Source: Devosia sp. XK-2 (lineage in GTDB: Bacteria; Pseudomonadota; Alphaproteobacteria; Rhizobiales; Devosiaceae). Taken from it: a DNA stretch of 64,000 nucleotides. The notes below the pieces were generated by a model. It was not told where the DNA came from. It did not search any database and saw only the letters and a list, made by a program, of their open reading frames with translations. The stretch covers positions 1,384,501-1,448,500 of the forward strand of contig NZ_CP146608.1 in assembly GCF_037113415.1 (NCBI RefSeq), in the 5' to 3' direction. Made by a program: the position numbers and the translations under genes. Of the stretch, positions 1 to 8,438 are shown in pieces; the stretch's first letter is position 1; every line of letters begins with the position of its first letter.

Positions 1-163
1 CCGTCCCGATCGGACAGCGATAAATTTTGCTACCAGTCGAAGCGATGACAATGCCGCCCTCGACATAGTAGCAGGCGCGTCGTACCCGCTCGCCGACGCG
101 AACTTCTACGGTGTGGACCACGTTCGCTTGGTCAAAGTCGGCATATCCAGGATGGGCATGCAT
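1..163 (-). CDS. Hypothetical protein, N-terminal part (runs off the left edge)
   Basis: An ATG-initiated frame on the minus strand stays open for 54 codons to the window edge. It begins MHAHPGYADFDQANVV and continues with a VEVRVGERVRRACYYVEGG stretch, which reads like a small beta-rich soluble protein. The upstream purine stretch AAAGAGA is only a weak ribosome-binding site. I do not recognise the family, and the 3' end is outside the window. It could be a chance frame, but its composition is protein-like and the competing plus-strand frames are not. Confidence 0.45.
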   Translation of the reverse strand, partial: MHAHPGYADFDQANVVHTVEVRVGERVRRACYYVEGGIVIASTGSKIYRCPIGT

Positions 164-513
164 ATTGGATCTCTTTGGCGCAGCCGCGTCATCATAATGC
201 GGCTCCTTTTCGAACAGGAACATCCATTGTCAGGGTGCACTTGCACGACGGGCGGCGCAGGCCCGCATAGCGAGGTTAGGGTACTCCCACTGGCACTAAA
301 ACAAGGGAAACCCGACAAATATAACCGACCGATAAGCGCGATTTGGAGGCATCCTCTTCTCCAGGCACGATATTATGATTATGCTATCGGCAGTCGCAGA
401 CCGCCTGGTTCTGGGACCTTCCGCTCTAGAACCGGGGGGCAGATTTCCTGTCAGAGGCGCGACGTCAGAACGCAATTGTTCGCCATTCCGCCCCGGGCTC
501 ATCGCATGTCCGC
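164..513. other. Gene-free stretch
   Basis: About 350 bases between the left-edge gene and the end of the SDR gene. Short open frames exist on both strands, but they are rich in Arg, Pro and Cys and lack ribosome-binding sites, so I treat them as noise. The only structure I see is a GGTTCT...AGAACC inverted repeat (407-412 and 428-433) without a T-tract. Confidence 0.5.
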
Positions 514-1407
514 CTAGGCAATGCCCTTGCCGCCGGTCACGCCGAAGACTTCGCCGGTTATATAGCTGCCTTCCTGCGATGCGAGCAGCACATAGACTGG
601 CGCCAGTTCGACCGGCTGTCCGGGACGCCCGAAAGCGCTTTGCTGACCAAATGTCTCGACCTTGTCCCGCGGCTGCCCGCCACTGGGTTGCAACGGTGTC
701 CAGAATGGGCCCGGCGCCACGGCGTTCACACGGATACCTTTCTTGATCAGTTGCTCGGAGAGCGCCTTGGTATAGGCAACAATGCCGGCCTTGGTTGTAG
801 CATAATCGAGCAGGTGCGAAGAAGGCTCATAGGCCTGAATGGACGCGGTGGTGATGACCGAGGCTCCGGGCGGCAGGTGTGGCACCGCGGCCTGCGCCAG
901 CCAGTGCAGCGCATATAGGTTTGTCTTCATCGTCTTGTCGAAGTCGTCCGAACTGACTTGGTCGACGGAGGGCCGCGTCTGTTGCCGGCCAGCATTGATG
1001 ACCAGAATGTCCAGTCCGCCCAGCTTTTGGACGGCCGAGGCAATGAGTTCACGGCAAAACGCTTCCTCGGACACGTCGCCGGGTAGCGCAAAGCCCCTTG
1101 TCCCGGCCGCCTCGATCAGGCTGATCACATCTTGCGCGTCTTCCTGCTCGGACGGCAGAAAGTTGATCGCCACATCCGCACCTTCGCGGGCATAGGCTAT
1201 GGCGACTGCCCGACCGATGCCGGAATCGCCGCCGGTGATCAGCGCCTTGCGCTCGGTGAGCCGTCCGAAGCCGGCATAGCTCTGCTCGCCGTGGTCTGGC
1301 GGCGGTTCCATCTTGCCCGCCAAGCCAGGGGGCCGTTGCGGCTGAGGGGGAAAGGGCGGGGCCGGATATTGGTGGCGAGGATCCTGTAGCGTAAATCGAT
1401 CTGTCAT
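514..1407 (-). CDS. SDR family oxidoreductase (glucose/ribitol dehydrogenase-like)
   Basis: A 297-residue classical short-chain dehydrogenase/reductase with an N-terminal extension of about 50 residues rich in Pro and Gln, as in the YghA/general-stress SDR group. Visible motifs are the nucleotide-binding GGDSGIGRA, the NAG motif, the catalytic Ser after TTASIQA, the YATTK catalytic Tyr/Lys pair, and the C-terminal TGEVFGVTGG. The start at 1407 is chosen because GGAGG precedes it; the frame extends further upstream without a site. It probably oxidises or reduces a sugar, polyol or aldehyde with NAD(P). The substrate cannot be told. It is transcribed alone, downstream of a terminator for the DUF3008 gene. 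Confidence 0.9.
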   Translation of the reverse strand: MTDRFTLQDPRHQYPAPPFPPQPQRPPGLAGKMEPPPDHGEQSYAGFGRLTERKALITGGDSGIGRAVAIAYAREGADVAINFLPSEQEDAQDVISLIEAAGTRGFALPGDVSEEAFCRELIASAVQKLGGLDILVINAGRQQTRPSVDQVSSDDFDKTMKTNLYALHWLAQAAVPHLPPGASVITTASIQAYEPSSHLLDYATTKAGIVAYTKALSEQLIKKGIRVNAVAPGPFWTPLQPSGGQPRDKVETFGQQSAFGRPGQPVELAPVYVLLASQEGSYITGEVFGVTGGKGIA

Positions 1408-1433
1408 TCTGTCCTCCGGGTACTTGCAGCACC

Positions 1434-1458
1434 AATGCGCTGGCGGTGTCGGGGTTCC
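1434..1458 (-). promoter_or_regulatory. Possible EcfG-type general stress promoter of the SDR gene
   Basis: On the minus strand GGAAC (1458-1454) is followed after 16 bases by CATT (1437-1434). The alphaproteobacterial EcfG consensus is GGAAC-N16/17-CGTT, so the -10 half has one mismatch. It lies 27 bases before the SDR start. This is a weak match and is offered only as a candidate. Confidence 0.22.
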
Positions 1459-1524
1459 CCGGATTGATCGAGGGCATGGGACACACCTCGGGGCGGGGCA
1501 GGGCGCCACCGCCTGAACATAATA

Positions 1525-1549
1525 AAGGGCCCTGCCAAGCAAGGCCCTT
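1525..1549 (-). terminator. Rho-independent terminator after the DUF3008 gene
   Basis: Arms AAGGGCC (1525-1531) and GGCCCTT (1543-1549) enclose an 11-base loop. Read on the minus strand, the stem is followed by TTTATTATG, a short U-rich tail. It separates the DUF3008 gene from the SDR gene. Confidence 0.5.
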
Positions 1550-1573
1550 GCTAGCGAAATGTCCGCTGGCTGG

Positions 1574-1762
1574 TCAGTCGTCCGATTTGTGGTCGGGTTT
1601 GCCCTTTCGGCTGGTCGAGGCCATGTCCTCGAGCTCCTGCTCGCTCATGGAATCGTACATCGAGCGCGATGCTCCTTGCAGTTCACTAACCTTGGTTTCG
1701 CCGCGTTTGGCCGACAGGGCTGCCCCGGCCGCCATCTGCTGCGACTTCGATTTTGCTGGCAT
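1574..1762 (-). CDS. DUF3008 family small protein
   Basis: A 62-residue, highly charged protein beginning MPAKSKSQQMAAGAALSAKRG, followed by a GASRSMYDSMSEQELEDMA segment and a Lys-rich tail. This matches my memory of the DUF3008 family of small proteins, which has no known function and is common in Rhizobiales. The start at 1762 is set by AAGGAG; an upstream in-frame Met lacks a site. There is no signal peptide or membrane segment, so it should be cytoplasmic. Families of this kind are often stress-induced, but nothing here proves that. Confidence 0.8.
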   Translation of the reverse strand: MPAKSKSQQMAAGAALSAKRGETKVSELQGASRSMYDSMSEQELEDMASTSRKGKPDHKSDD

Positions 1763-2181
1763 GGCAATACTCCTTTTCACTGAAATGTCTTCGCCTGCCG
1801 CCGCGTTCTGCACATCCTGGCGGACGTGGGGCTTGCGCAGCAGGCCAAGGACAAACGCGCCAGGCGCCGTAAGGATCAGAAATCCTCCCCTACAGGGCTC
1901 GGCGCCGTATTGCTCAGCAGGCCACGCCGGACGATGCGGAATCAGGCCAACGGCCTGGTGGGGGCCTGGCCCTCATTTTCTTGCCCTGGGGCAGGTGCCA
2001 GTGGCGCTCCCGACGCGGACCGGGGATTGCGTCCCGACAAAGGTTGGCCAGCAAGCCGTATTTGTTTGCGCTCGAGCAAACACGAAACAGAATGCCCGGT
2101 AACCACGATACACCACATATTGACGTTATCATAATGCCGGGCACACGATCTGGTGGTTATCAGGAACTCACGGAACCGCCA
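1763..2181. other. Divergent intergenic region before nrdD
   Basis: About 420 bases between the divergent DUF3008 and nrdD genes. I see no convincing gene. It contains the TTG-N8-CAA dyad at 2066-2079, described separately. The short sequence aatgcccgg (2091-2099) recurs in inverted form near 2134. Confidence 0.5.
2066..2079. promoter_or_regulatory. Candidate Fnr/NnrR box upstream of nrdD
   Basis: TTGCG-CTCG-AGCAA fits the TTG-N8-CAA core of Crp/Fnr-family sites (Fnr TTGAT-N4-ATCAA; NnrR variants with TTGCG halves). It sits about 100 bases before the nrdD start, a sensible place for oxygen- or NO-dependent control of an oxygen-sensitive enzyme. Confidence 0.4.
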
Positions 2182-3909
2182 ATGCCCGCCGCTCTCGCCA
2201 CCGCCCGTCCCCATATCGACATCCGCGCAAGCATTGACGAATATCTCGATCAGTCCGATTGGCGGGTGAACGCCAATGCCAATCAGGGCTATTCCCTGGG
2301 CGGCCTGATCCTCAACACTGCTGGCAAGGTTGTCGCCAATTACTGGCTCTCGCACGTCTATCCCGAAGCCATTGGCCAGGCCCACCGGGACGCCGACATC
2401 CATATCCATGACCTGGACATGCTCTCGGGCTATTGCGCCGGCTGGTCGCTGCGCATGCTGCTGGAAGAGGGTCTCAATGGCATACCTGGCAAGATCGAAG
2501 CCGGCCCGCCCAAACATCTCTCAAGCGCCGTCGGCCAGATCGTCAATTTCCTCGGCACACTGCAGAACGAATGGGCCGGTGCCCAGGCGTTCAGTTCCTT
2601 CGATACCTACATGGCCCCGTTCATCCGCAAGGACGGGCTCGAATATGCCCAGGTCCGTCAGGCCATCCAGGAACTGGTCTACAACCTGAATGTGCCCGCG
2701 CGCTGGGGCACGCAGGCGCCCTTCACCAATCTGACCTTCGACTGGACCTGCCCACGCGACCTTCGAGAACAGGCGCCAGTGATAGGAGGAGAGGTCATGG
2801 CATTCACCTATGGCGACCTCCAGGCTGAAATGGACATGATCAACCAAGCCTATATCGAGGTGATGACCGCTGGTGATGCAATGGGCAGGGTCTTCACCTT
2901 CCCCATCCCCACCTATAACATCACGCCTGATTTCATCTGGGACAGTCCTAATGCCGACAGGCTTTTCGCCATGACGGCCAAATACGGACTTCCCTATTTT
3001 CAGAACTTCGTCAATTCCGATCTCGAACCGCATATGGTGCGCTCGATGTGCTGCCGCTTGCAGCTCGACCTCACCGAATTGCTCAAGCGTGGCAATGGGT
3101 TGTTCGGTAGTGCCGAGCAGACGGGTTCGCTCGGCGTTGTCACGATCAATTGCGGCCGGCTGGGCCATGTCTACGCTGGCGATGAAGCGGGATTGATCGC
3201 CCGGCTCAACACACTCATGGACATGGCGCGCGACAGCCTCGAGATCAAGCGCCGGGTCATCCAAGGGCACATGGACGGCGGGCTCTATCCCTATACGAGG
3301 CGCTATCTGGGCAGCCTGCGCAACCATTTCTCGACCATTGGCATCAACGGCCTCAATGAGATGATCCGCAACTTCACGCGCGATAGCGAGGACATCACGA
3401 CCGCCGAGGGCAGGGCCCTTGCCCTTCGCTTGCTCGATCACGTAAGGGCGCGCATCACCCAATTTCAGGAAGAAACCGGGCACCTCTACAATCTCGAGGC
3501 GACGCCTGCGGAGGGCACGACCTACCGTTTTGCCAAGGAGGATCGCAAGCGCTTTCCCGGCATCCTGCAGGCGGGAACGGACGAAAACCCTTACTACACC
3601 AATTCCTCCCAGCTCCCGGTTGGCTACACCGACGATCCGTTTGAAGCGCTGACCATGCAGGACGAGCTGCAGTGCAAATATACCGGTGGAACGGTGCTGC
3701 ATCTCTACATGACAGAGGCGCTTTCGAGCGGCGACGCCTGCCGCAAGCTGGTGCGGCGGTCGCTGGAGAACTTCCGCCTGCCTTACATCACCATCACGCC
3801 CACATTCTCCATATGTCCGACGCATGGCTACCTGTCAGGCGAACACCAGTTTTGCCCGAAATGCGATGAGGAGCGTATCGCCAAGAAACGCGCCATCCCC
3901 GTCAACTGA
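2182..3909 (+). CDS. nrdD: Anaerobic (class III) ribonucleoside-triphosphate reductase, core polypeptide without glycyl-radical domain
   Basis: A 575-residue class III ribonucleotide reductase core that makes dNTPs without oxygen. Recognisable blocks are NQGYSLGGL near residue 32, HIHDLDM near 75, PTYNITPDF near 240, GSLGVVTINC near 315 and the C-terminal cysteine block SICPTHGYLSGEHQFCPKC (metal-site region). Two things are unusual. There is no N-terminal ATP-cone. The chain stops just after CPKCDEERIAKKRAIPVN, before the RVMGY glycyl-radical motif, which lies in the next gene. The start at 2182 follows GGAA; upstream in-frame Met codons lack sites. It is the first gene of an nrdD-radical subunit-nrdG operon ending at the terminator at 4805. 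Confidence 0.93.
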   Translation: MPAALATARPHIDIRASIDEYLDQSDWRVNANANQGYSLGGLILNTAGKVVANYWLSHVYPEAIGQAHRDADIHIHDLDMLSGYCAGWSLRMLLEEGLNGIPGKIEAGPPKHLSSAVGQIVNFLGTLQNEWAGAQAFSSFDTYMAPFIRKDGLEYAQVRQAIQELVYNLNVPARWGTQAPFTNLTFDWTCPRDLREQAPVIGGEVMAFTYGDLQAEMDMINQAYIEVMTAGDAMGRVFTFPIPTYNITPDFIWDSPNADRLFAMTAKYGLPYFQNFVNSDLEPHMVRSMCCRLQLDLTELLKRGNGLFGSAEQTGSLGVVTINCGRLGHVYAGDEAGLIARLNTLMDMARDSLEIKRRVIQGHMDGGLYPYTRRYLGSLRNHFSTIGINGLNEMIRNFTRDSEDITTAEGRALALRLLDHVRARITQFQEETGHLYNLEATPAEGTTYRFAKEDRKRFPGILQAGTDENPYYTNSSQLPVGYTDDPFEALTMQDELQCKYTGGTVLHLYMTEALSSGDACRKLVRRSLENFRLPYITITPTFSICPTHGYLSGEHQFCPKCDEERIAKKRAIPVN

Positions 3910-3929
3910 GCTCACGAAAGGAACCTGTC

Positions 3930-4124
3930 ATGAGCATTCACCCGACCGATCTCGTTGCCAACCAGCCCCAAGAGCCGCTGCTGCTCGATAGCGAGCGGCA
4001 ACCCTGCGAAATCTGGACCCGCGTCATGGGCTATCATCGCCCCGTCTCGTCGTTCAATCGCGGCAAGAAGGGCGAATTCCGCGAGCGTCGCTACTTCCGT
4101 GAAGCGAGTGCCAAGCTTGACTGA
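3930..4124 (+). CDS. nrdD: Separate glycyl-radical subunit of class III ribonucleotide reductase
   Basis: A 64-residue protein whose second half, EIWTRVMGYHRPVSSFN then GKKGEFRERRYF, is the C-terminal glycyl-radical region normally fused to NrdD. The Gly of RVMGY is the expected radical site, generated by the activase NrdG. The gene starts 20 bases after the core stop, in a different frame, with its own AAAGGAA ribosome-binding site. This looks like a true gene split rather than a sequencing frameshift. The first 27 residues are unlike NrdD and may be a docking segment (inference). It overlaps the nrdG start by 8 bases. Confidence 0.88.
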   Translation: MSIHPTDLVANQPQEPLLLDSERQPCEIWTRVMGYHRPVSSFNRGKKGEFRERRYFREASAKLD

Positions 4125-4764
4125 TATCCGTATTGGCGGAGTGGCCCGGCTGTCGTCCTGCGACTGGCCGGGCCAGCTTGTCGCCACCATCTTTTGCCAG
4201 GGCTGCCCCTGGGCTTGCCGCTATTGCCACAATCCCCACCTCATCCCCGCAACGGGCGACGAGCAGATTGAATGGGCGTCGGTGCTGGGCTTTCTCGCCG
4301 CGCGGCGAGGCTTGCTCGACGGCGTTGTCTTTTCGGGAGGCGAACCGACCCTGCAACAGGGCCTGGAAGATGCCATAAGGCAGGTCCGGGCAATGGGTTT
4401 TCGTATAGGCCTGCACACCGGCGGTCCCTATCCGGGGCGGATGGCGCAACTCCTGCCGCTGGTCGATTGGGTCGGGTTTGATATCAAGGCGCCCAAGGCC
4501 GGCTATGATCGGATCACCAATGCCCGGAATAGCGGCGACAAAGCGTTACGCAGTTTGCGTCTCTTGCTCGATAGCGGGGTCGACTATGACCTGCGCACCA
4601 CCGTGCATCCCGATCTTCTGAGCGATGACGATCTGGACGTCCTGGCAGCCGAAGTTCAGGCCATTGGCGGCAAAGGTCACCGTCTTCAAAAATTCCGAGC
4701 CGATGGTTGCTCCGATGATGCGCTCATCCGAAGCCGGGCCCTTCATCAACACGGTTCTGCTTAG
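4117..4764 (+). CDS. nrdG: Anaerobic ribonucleotide reductase activating enzyme (radical SAM)
   Basis: A 215-residue radical-SAM activase that uses SAM and a [4Fe-4S] cluster to create the glycyl radical on the small NrdD subunit. The CX3CX2C motif is GCPWACRYCHN at about residue 35. Family landmarks SSCDWPGQ, FSGGEPTLQ and VDWVGFDIKAP are present. No ATG precedes the conserved start. TTG at 4117 gives MTDIRIGG, which fits the family; GTG at 4108 is the alternative. It overlaps the preceding gene by 8 bases, so translation is probably coupled. Its sequence type resembles the NrdG2 subgroup (TIGR02495). Confidence 0.9.
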   Translation: MTDIRIGGVARLSSCDWPGQLVATIFCQGCPWACRYCHNPHLIPATGDEQIEWASVLGFLAARRGLLDGVVFSGGEPTLQQGLEDAIRQVRAMGFRIGLHTGGPYPGRMAQLLPLVDWVGFDIKAPKAGYDRITNARNSGDKALRSLRLLLDSGVDYDLRTTVHPDLLSDDDLDVLAAEVQAIGGKGHRLQKFRADGCSDDALIRSRALHQHGSA

Positions 4765-4804
4765 CCTTTGGCCTGGGCATCAATCTCGAACACCAGGCGC
4801 AAGA

Positions 4805-4838
4805 AAGCCCTTCCACTCAGGAGTGGAAGGGCTTTTTT
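4805..4838. terminator. Strong, probably bidirectional terminator
   Basis: A perfect 13-bp stem (4805-4817 with 4822-4834), 4-base loop, and a T6 run (4833-4838) on the plus strand. It ends the nrdD-nrdG operon. The minus strand carries a shorter TTT tail, so it can also serve the convergent pseudoazurin gene. Confidence 0.9.
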
Positions 4839-4876
4839 GCAGGTCTCAGTGCGGCCGGTAAGGCCGGGTGTCCCTC

Positions 4877-5320
4877 CTAGATGCCGAGCCCCGCATAGGC
4901 AGCATTGAGGCGCTCCTGGGCCTTGTTCGGCACCTTGACGGCCTTGGCGGCGTCCAGGTTCGGTAACTCATCGCCGACGGCGATGGCACCGACCATGCCC
5001 ATGGCGAAGTGCGGCGTGCACTTGAAACCATAGAGGCCCGGCACATCGAAGGTCACCTCGAGCGCTTCATTGACCTTGCCTTTGAAGGTCTCAGCCCCTT
5101 CGGGAAGCATGTCCTTGATAGTCTCGACATTATGGCTCTTGTCGGTGGGGATGAAGGTCACCGTATCGCCAGGCTGTATGGCCAGGAAATTGGGTTCAAA
5201 GACCATCGTACCGGCCTCGCCCTTGTTGAGCATGTGAATCTCGAAATTCGCCGCAAAGGCGGTGGTGGCCAGCCCACCAAGGGCAACCAGGGTCATAAAG
5301 GCGGTAGCGACTGCACGCAT
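4877..5320 (-). CDS. Pseudoazurin (periplasmic blue copper electron donor)
   Basis: A 147-residue cupredoxin with a Sec signal peptide of about 23 residues ending TTAFAA. Type 1 copper ligands can be read as His in SHNVE and Cys, His and Met in [10 protein letters not shown]. The length and [10 protein letters not shown] block are those of pseudoazurin, which passes electrons from the bc1 complex to NirK in the periplasm. The start at 5320 has AAGGAG; the longer frame to 5338 does not. It is divergent from nirK and shares the Fnr-type site between them, so donor and acceptor are probably co-induced. Confidence 0.9.
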   Translation of the reverse strand: MRAVATAFMTLVALGGLATTAFAANFEIHMLNKGEAGTMVFEPNFLAIQPGDTVTFIPTDKSHNVETIKDMLPEGAETFKGKVNEALEVTFDVPGLYGFKCTPHFAMGMVGAIAVGDELPNLDAAKAVKVPNKAQERLNAAYAGLGI

Positions 5321-5391
5321 CGGGAATCTCCTTGGCAAATGGGTCGGCTGACCCGTTGGCGGCGTTCTAGGCGGTGCAGCTCGAATGATCT

Positions 5392-5405
5392 TTGATCCGG
5401 GTCAA
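5392..5405. promoter_or_regulatory. Fnr/NnrR-type box between pseudoazurin and nirK
   Basis: TTGAT-CCGG-GTCAA differs from the Fnr/Dnr consensus TTGAT-N4-ATCAA at one base. It lies 72 bases before the pseudoazurin start and 132 before nirK, and can serve both promoters. The regulator encoded at 7686 is the obvious candidate to bind it. Confidence 0.75.
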
Positions 5406-5536
5406 ATATTGTCGCCTCTATGCGCGACAAAAAATCCCAATTCTTATTTGCTCTCGATCAACGAACGCTTGTCGGTGCGGGCGTAAACCCATTGCCGAAG
5501 GAACAAAAACCTGTTGTTTCGACCATGGAGAATAAA

Positions 5537-6664
5537 ATGACAAATAACACCATGCTTTCGCGTCGCGCTTTACTTGTGGGTGCGGCGGCTATTGGTGCAA
5601 CGGCCCAGTTGACGACCATGGTCGCAACGACGGCACAAGAATTGGCCGAAGCAGTTCCGGCCATGGACATCAACGCGCTGGAGAGGGTTAAGGTCGATCT
5701 GGTCGCGCCACCTTTCGTTCATGCGCATGACCAGGTCGCCACAGGCGCGCCGAAGATCGTCGAGTTCACCATGACGATTGAGGAGAAGCGCCATGCGGTC
5801 GAAGACGGCGTGGAACTCTGGGCCATGACATTCAATGGCTCGGTTCCCGGCCCGCTGATGGTGGTGCACGAAGGGGACTATGTTGAATTGACCCTGATCA
5901 ATCCCGACACCAACCTTATGCCGCACAACATCGATTTCCACGCGGCCACCGGCGCCCTGGGCGGGGCGGCCATGACCAATGTCAATCCCGGCGAAAAGGC
6001 GATCCTGCGCTTCAAGGCTGTCAAGGCCGGCGTTTTCGTCTATCACTGCGCGCCCGAAGGCATGGTGCCCTGGCATGTGACCTCGGGCATGAATGGCGCC
6101 ATCATGGTTCTGCCGCGCGAGGGTCTCAAGGATCACAAGGGCAATTCGATCACTTATGACCGCGTCTACTATGTCGGCGAACAGGATTTCTATGTCCCCA
6201 AGGACGCCGACGGAAATTACCGGACCTACGAGAGCATCGGCGACGGCTATGACGACGCTGTTCAGGCCATGCGGACGCTCATCCCCAGCCACATCGTCTT
6301 CAATGGCAAGGTGGGGGGCCTCACTGGCGACAACGCACTCAAGGCCAAGGTCGGCGAGACCGTCCTGATCCTCCACTCGCAGGCCAACCGCGATACGCGG
6401 CCACATCTGATCGGCGGTCACGGCGACTTCGTCTGGCCGACTGGCAAATTCCACACGCCACCCGACCTTGACCAGGAGACCTGGTTCATCCCTGGCGGGA
6501 CGGCCGGCGCGGCGGTCTACACGTTCCGGCAGCCGGGCGTCTACGCCTATGTGAACCACAACCTGATCGAGGCTTTCGAGTTCGGCGCTGCAGGACATTT
6601 TGTGGTCGAGGGTCAGTGGAACGACGACCTGATGACCAGCGTCTTGGCGCCCAGCCCGCTCTGA
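5537..6664 (+). CDS. nirK: Copper-containing nitrite reductase NirK
   Basis: A 375-residue periplasmic enzyme that reduces nitrite to nitric oxide. A twin-arginine-like leader ([15 protein letters not shown]) opens the protein. Cupredoxin domain 1 has [12 protein letters not shown] and the type 1 / type 2 ligand block [12 protein letters not shown]. Domain 2 has [13 protein letters not shown] with the third type 2 His and ends in the usual [13 protein letters not shown] region. It looks complete and is like class I NirK. ATG 5537 is chosen because GGAG lies 7 bases upstream; in-frame ATGs at 5525 and further up have poorer sites. nirV follows after 87 bases. Confidence 0.97.
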   Translation: MTNNTMLSRRALLVGAAAIGATAQLTTMVATTAQELAEAVPAMDINALERVKVDLVAPPFVHAHDQVATGAPKIVEFTMTIEEKRHAVEDGVELWAMTFNGSVPGPLMVVHEGDYVELTLINPDTNLMPHNIDFHAATGALGGAAMTNVNPGEKAILRFKAVKAGVFVYHCAPEGMVPWHVTSGMNGAIMVLPREGLKDHKGNSITYDRVYYVGEQDFYVPKDADGNYRTYESIGDGYDDAVQAMRTLIPSHIVFNGKVGGLTGDNALKAKVGETVLILHSQANRDTRPHLIGGHGDFVWPTGKFHTPPDLDQETWFIPGGTAGAAVYTFRQPGVYAYVNHNLIEAFEFGAAGHFVVEGQWNDDLMTSVLAPSPL

Positions 6665-6673
6665 GGCATGCAA

Positions 6674-6699
6674 CGCGGAGTGGCATGAGCCGCTCCGCG
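6674..6699 (+). repeat. Hairpin between nirK and nirV
   Basis: An 11-bp stem (6674-6684 with 6689-6699, one U-G pair) with an AUGA loop begins 9 bases after the nirK stop. No T-run follows, so it looks more like an mRNA-stabilising or attenuating hairpin than a terminator. Confidence 0.5.
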
Positions 6700-6751
6700 C
6701 ATCCCTAGCCGCCCGCCATCCCTTGGCGCCGGCACCGTCCTGGAGGCGGAG

Positions 6752-7636
6752 ATGACCGTTCTTACTGCCCGGCCCAAGGACCTGGCACCACTCATCTTGC
6801 CGGCGGCCCTGCTGGTATTGGCATTTGCCGCCCTGGCGGTTCAACTCGTGCCGTTGCCGGCTCTGTTTCGCCCCAGCGACATTGCGCGCCCTGTCACGGT
6901 CACTCTGCCTCCCGGACAACTCACTTACCGTGTCGAGGGGCACTATCTGCAGGACAACGTCCCTATGGATGCTCCCATCACGACGATCGCGTTCGAGCAT
7001 CCGATTACCATCATGCAATACCAGGTCAGCGTCGAGGACTATGCGCGCTGCGTCGCTGACCAGGCCTGTCCGCCGGCCTTCAATGCCGGCCTCGATGGCA
7101 CGCCCGTAACCGGAGTGAACTATCAGGATGCGCTCGACTATGCAGCCTGGCTGAGCGGCGCGACCGGAGAAATATGGGCCCTTCCGACTGATGCCGAATG
7201 GGCCTATGCCGCAGCCGAGCGCTTCGAGGACGATGCCCTGGGCCTAATGGACGACCCGACCAATCCGGCTTTGCGGTGGATTGCGAATTATCGCGCTGAA
7301 GCTGCCCGCAATCGCTCGGCCGATCCAGATCCTCGCCCATTGGGCAGCTTCGGCGCCAACAGCAACGGCATCGTGGATATGTCGGGCAATGTATGGGAAT
7401 GGACAGAGACTTGCCATCGCCGCGTACATGTCGATGAGGCCGGCAGCATCGTCAGCGAGCAGCCCGCTTGCACGATCCGCGTGCTCGAGGGCAAGCATCG
7501 CGGCGCGACGAGCTTTTTCATTCGAGATCCCAAGAGTGGCGGCTGTTCGGTTGGGGTTCCGCCTGACAATCTGGGGTTCCGCCTCGTTCGGCGCGGTGCC
7601 GGGCCCGGCGGCTGGTTCGGCTGGATAGGCCGCTGA
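6752..7636 (+). CDS. nirV: NirV, formylglycine-generating-enzyme-like accessory protein
   Basis: A 294-residue protein with one N-terminal membrane segment (about residues 10-35) followed by a formylglycine-generating-enzyme/sulfatase-modifying-factor domain. Typical landmarks are PITIMQYQVSVEDYARC, PVTGVNYQDALDYAAWLS, LPTDAEWAYAA, GIVDMSGNVWEWT and the closing NLGFRLVR. NirV commonly follows nirK in alphaproteobacteria and its role in nitrite reductase function is unclear. Several Cys are present, but which if any are catalytic cannot be judged here. GGAGG-like sequence precedes the ATG. Confidence 0.85.
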   Translation: MTVLTARPKDLAPLILPAALLVLAFAALAVQLVPLPALFRPSDIARPVTVTLPPGQLTYRVEGHYLQDNVPMDAPITTIAFEHPITIMQYQVSVEDYARCVADQACPPAFNAGLDGTPVTGVNYQDALDYAAWLSGATGEIWALPTDAEWAYAAAERFEDDALGLMDDPTNPALRWIANYRAEAARNRSADPDPRPLGSFGANSNGIVDMSGNVWEWTETCHRRVHVDEAGSIVSEQPACTIRVLEGKHRGATSFFIRDPKSGGCSVGVPPDNLGFRLVRRGAGPGGWFGWIGR

Positions 7637-7685
7637 GCACCGCTTGTTCCGAGGCGGCTGCGACCGCGGCGCAGGTATCATCCCG

Positions 7686-8438
7686 GTGACTTTTGATGTA
7701 TCGAGGATAGGTCAAGAGTCGGGGGATTTTGCATTGGCCGATATCGACCGCAGCCTGGTGCGAAGCCTCCCTCTGTTTGCCGATATGGCCGATCCCGATC
7801 TCGATCGTATCCTGTCGCGCGCGACCATGCGCCGCGTGCCGGCCGGTGAAGCCGTGTTTGAGCAGGGCCAGAAGGCAAACCAGTTCTACCTGCTGCTGCA
7901 TGGCCGCTTGAAAGTCACCCAGGTGACACCGGAAGGGCAGCAGATCATCGTTCGTGTCGTTCATCCCGGCGATCTCTTTGGTTTCGCCCAGGCCTTGCAG
8001 CGCGACGATTACCCCGGCACACCGGTTGCCGCTGCAGAAAGCGTGGTGATGTGCTGGCCCAACGAGGCCTGGGGCAGCTTTGTCGAGCAGAACCCGCGCC
8101 TTGCCGTCAATGCCATGCGCACGATCGGCCAGCGCCTGCAGGAGGCCCATACTCGCATTCGCGAGATGTCCACCGAAGAGGTGGAGCGCCGGGTGGCCCA
8201 TGCAGTGCTGCGGCTGATGGCTCAGGCCGGACGAAACGAAGCGGACGGCGTCCGCATCGATTTTCCGCTGTCTCGTCAGGATGTGGCCGAGATGACGGGC
8301 ACCACTTTGCACACAGTGTCACGTTTGTTCAGCGCCTGGGAGAGCCAGGGCATCGTCAAGGGCGGGCGACAGAAACTGCTGATTCGCGACAAGGAGCGTC
8401 TTGAGGCGCTGGCCGAGGGGGCCTCGGTGCGCAACTGA
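7686..8438 (+). CDS. nnrR: Crp/Fnr family regulator, NnrR/Dnr type
   Basis: About 250 residues: an N-terminal cyclic-nucleotide-binding-like beta-barrel (PLFADMADPDLDRIL through VHPGDLFGFAQAL), a dimerisation helix (RLQEAHTRIREMST) and a C-terminal winged helix (LSRQDVAEMTGTTLHTVSRL). The N-terminal Cys cluster of true Fnr is missing, so it is not an [4Fe-4S] oxygen sensor. A heme- or NO-type sensor such as NnrR or Dnr fits its place between nirV and nnrS. The start is uncertain: GTG 7686 is used, TTG 7734 has a better GGGGA site and would begin LADIDRSLV. The candidate boxes at 2066, 5392, 12298, 12405 and 15732 could be its targets. Confidence 0.78.
   Translation: MTFDVSRIGQESGDFALADIDRSLVRSLPLFADMADPDLDRILSRATMRRVPAGEAVFEQGQKANQFYLLLHGRLKVTQVTPEGQQIIVRVVHPGDLFGFAQALQRDDYPGTPVAAAESVVMCWPNEAWGSFVEQNPRLAVNAMRTIGQRLQEAHTRIREMSTEEVERRVAHAVLRLMAQAGRNEADGVRIDFPLSRQDVAEMTGTTLHTVSRLFSAWESQGIVKGGRQKLLIRDKERLEALAEGASVRN

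Noticed and set aside
113..746. Open frames on the plus strand at the left edge (113-517, 375-746)
   Set aside because: Rich in Arg, Pro and Cys, no ribosome-binding site, and partly antisense to the left-edge gene and the SDR gene.
2095..2130. NrdR box before nrdD (CACATATTG)
   Set aside because: Only a partial match to the 16-base NrdR palindrome and no second box at the usual spacing.
2120..2132. TTGA-N5-TCAT near nrdD as an Fnr box
   Set aside because: Fnr sites have a 6-base gap between TTGA and TCAA; this is one base short and the last base is wrong. The dyad at 2066 is a better match.
2521..3825. 434-residue open frame antisense to nrdD
   Set aside because: Composition is that of an antisense shadow (His- and Arg-rich), and the plus strand encodes an unmistakable NrdD.
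5570..7018. 482-residue open frame antisense to nirK and nirV
   Set aside because: It is an antisense shadow; both plus-strand proteins have clear family motifs.
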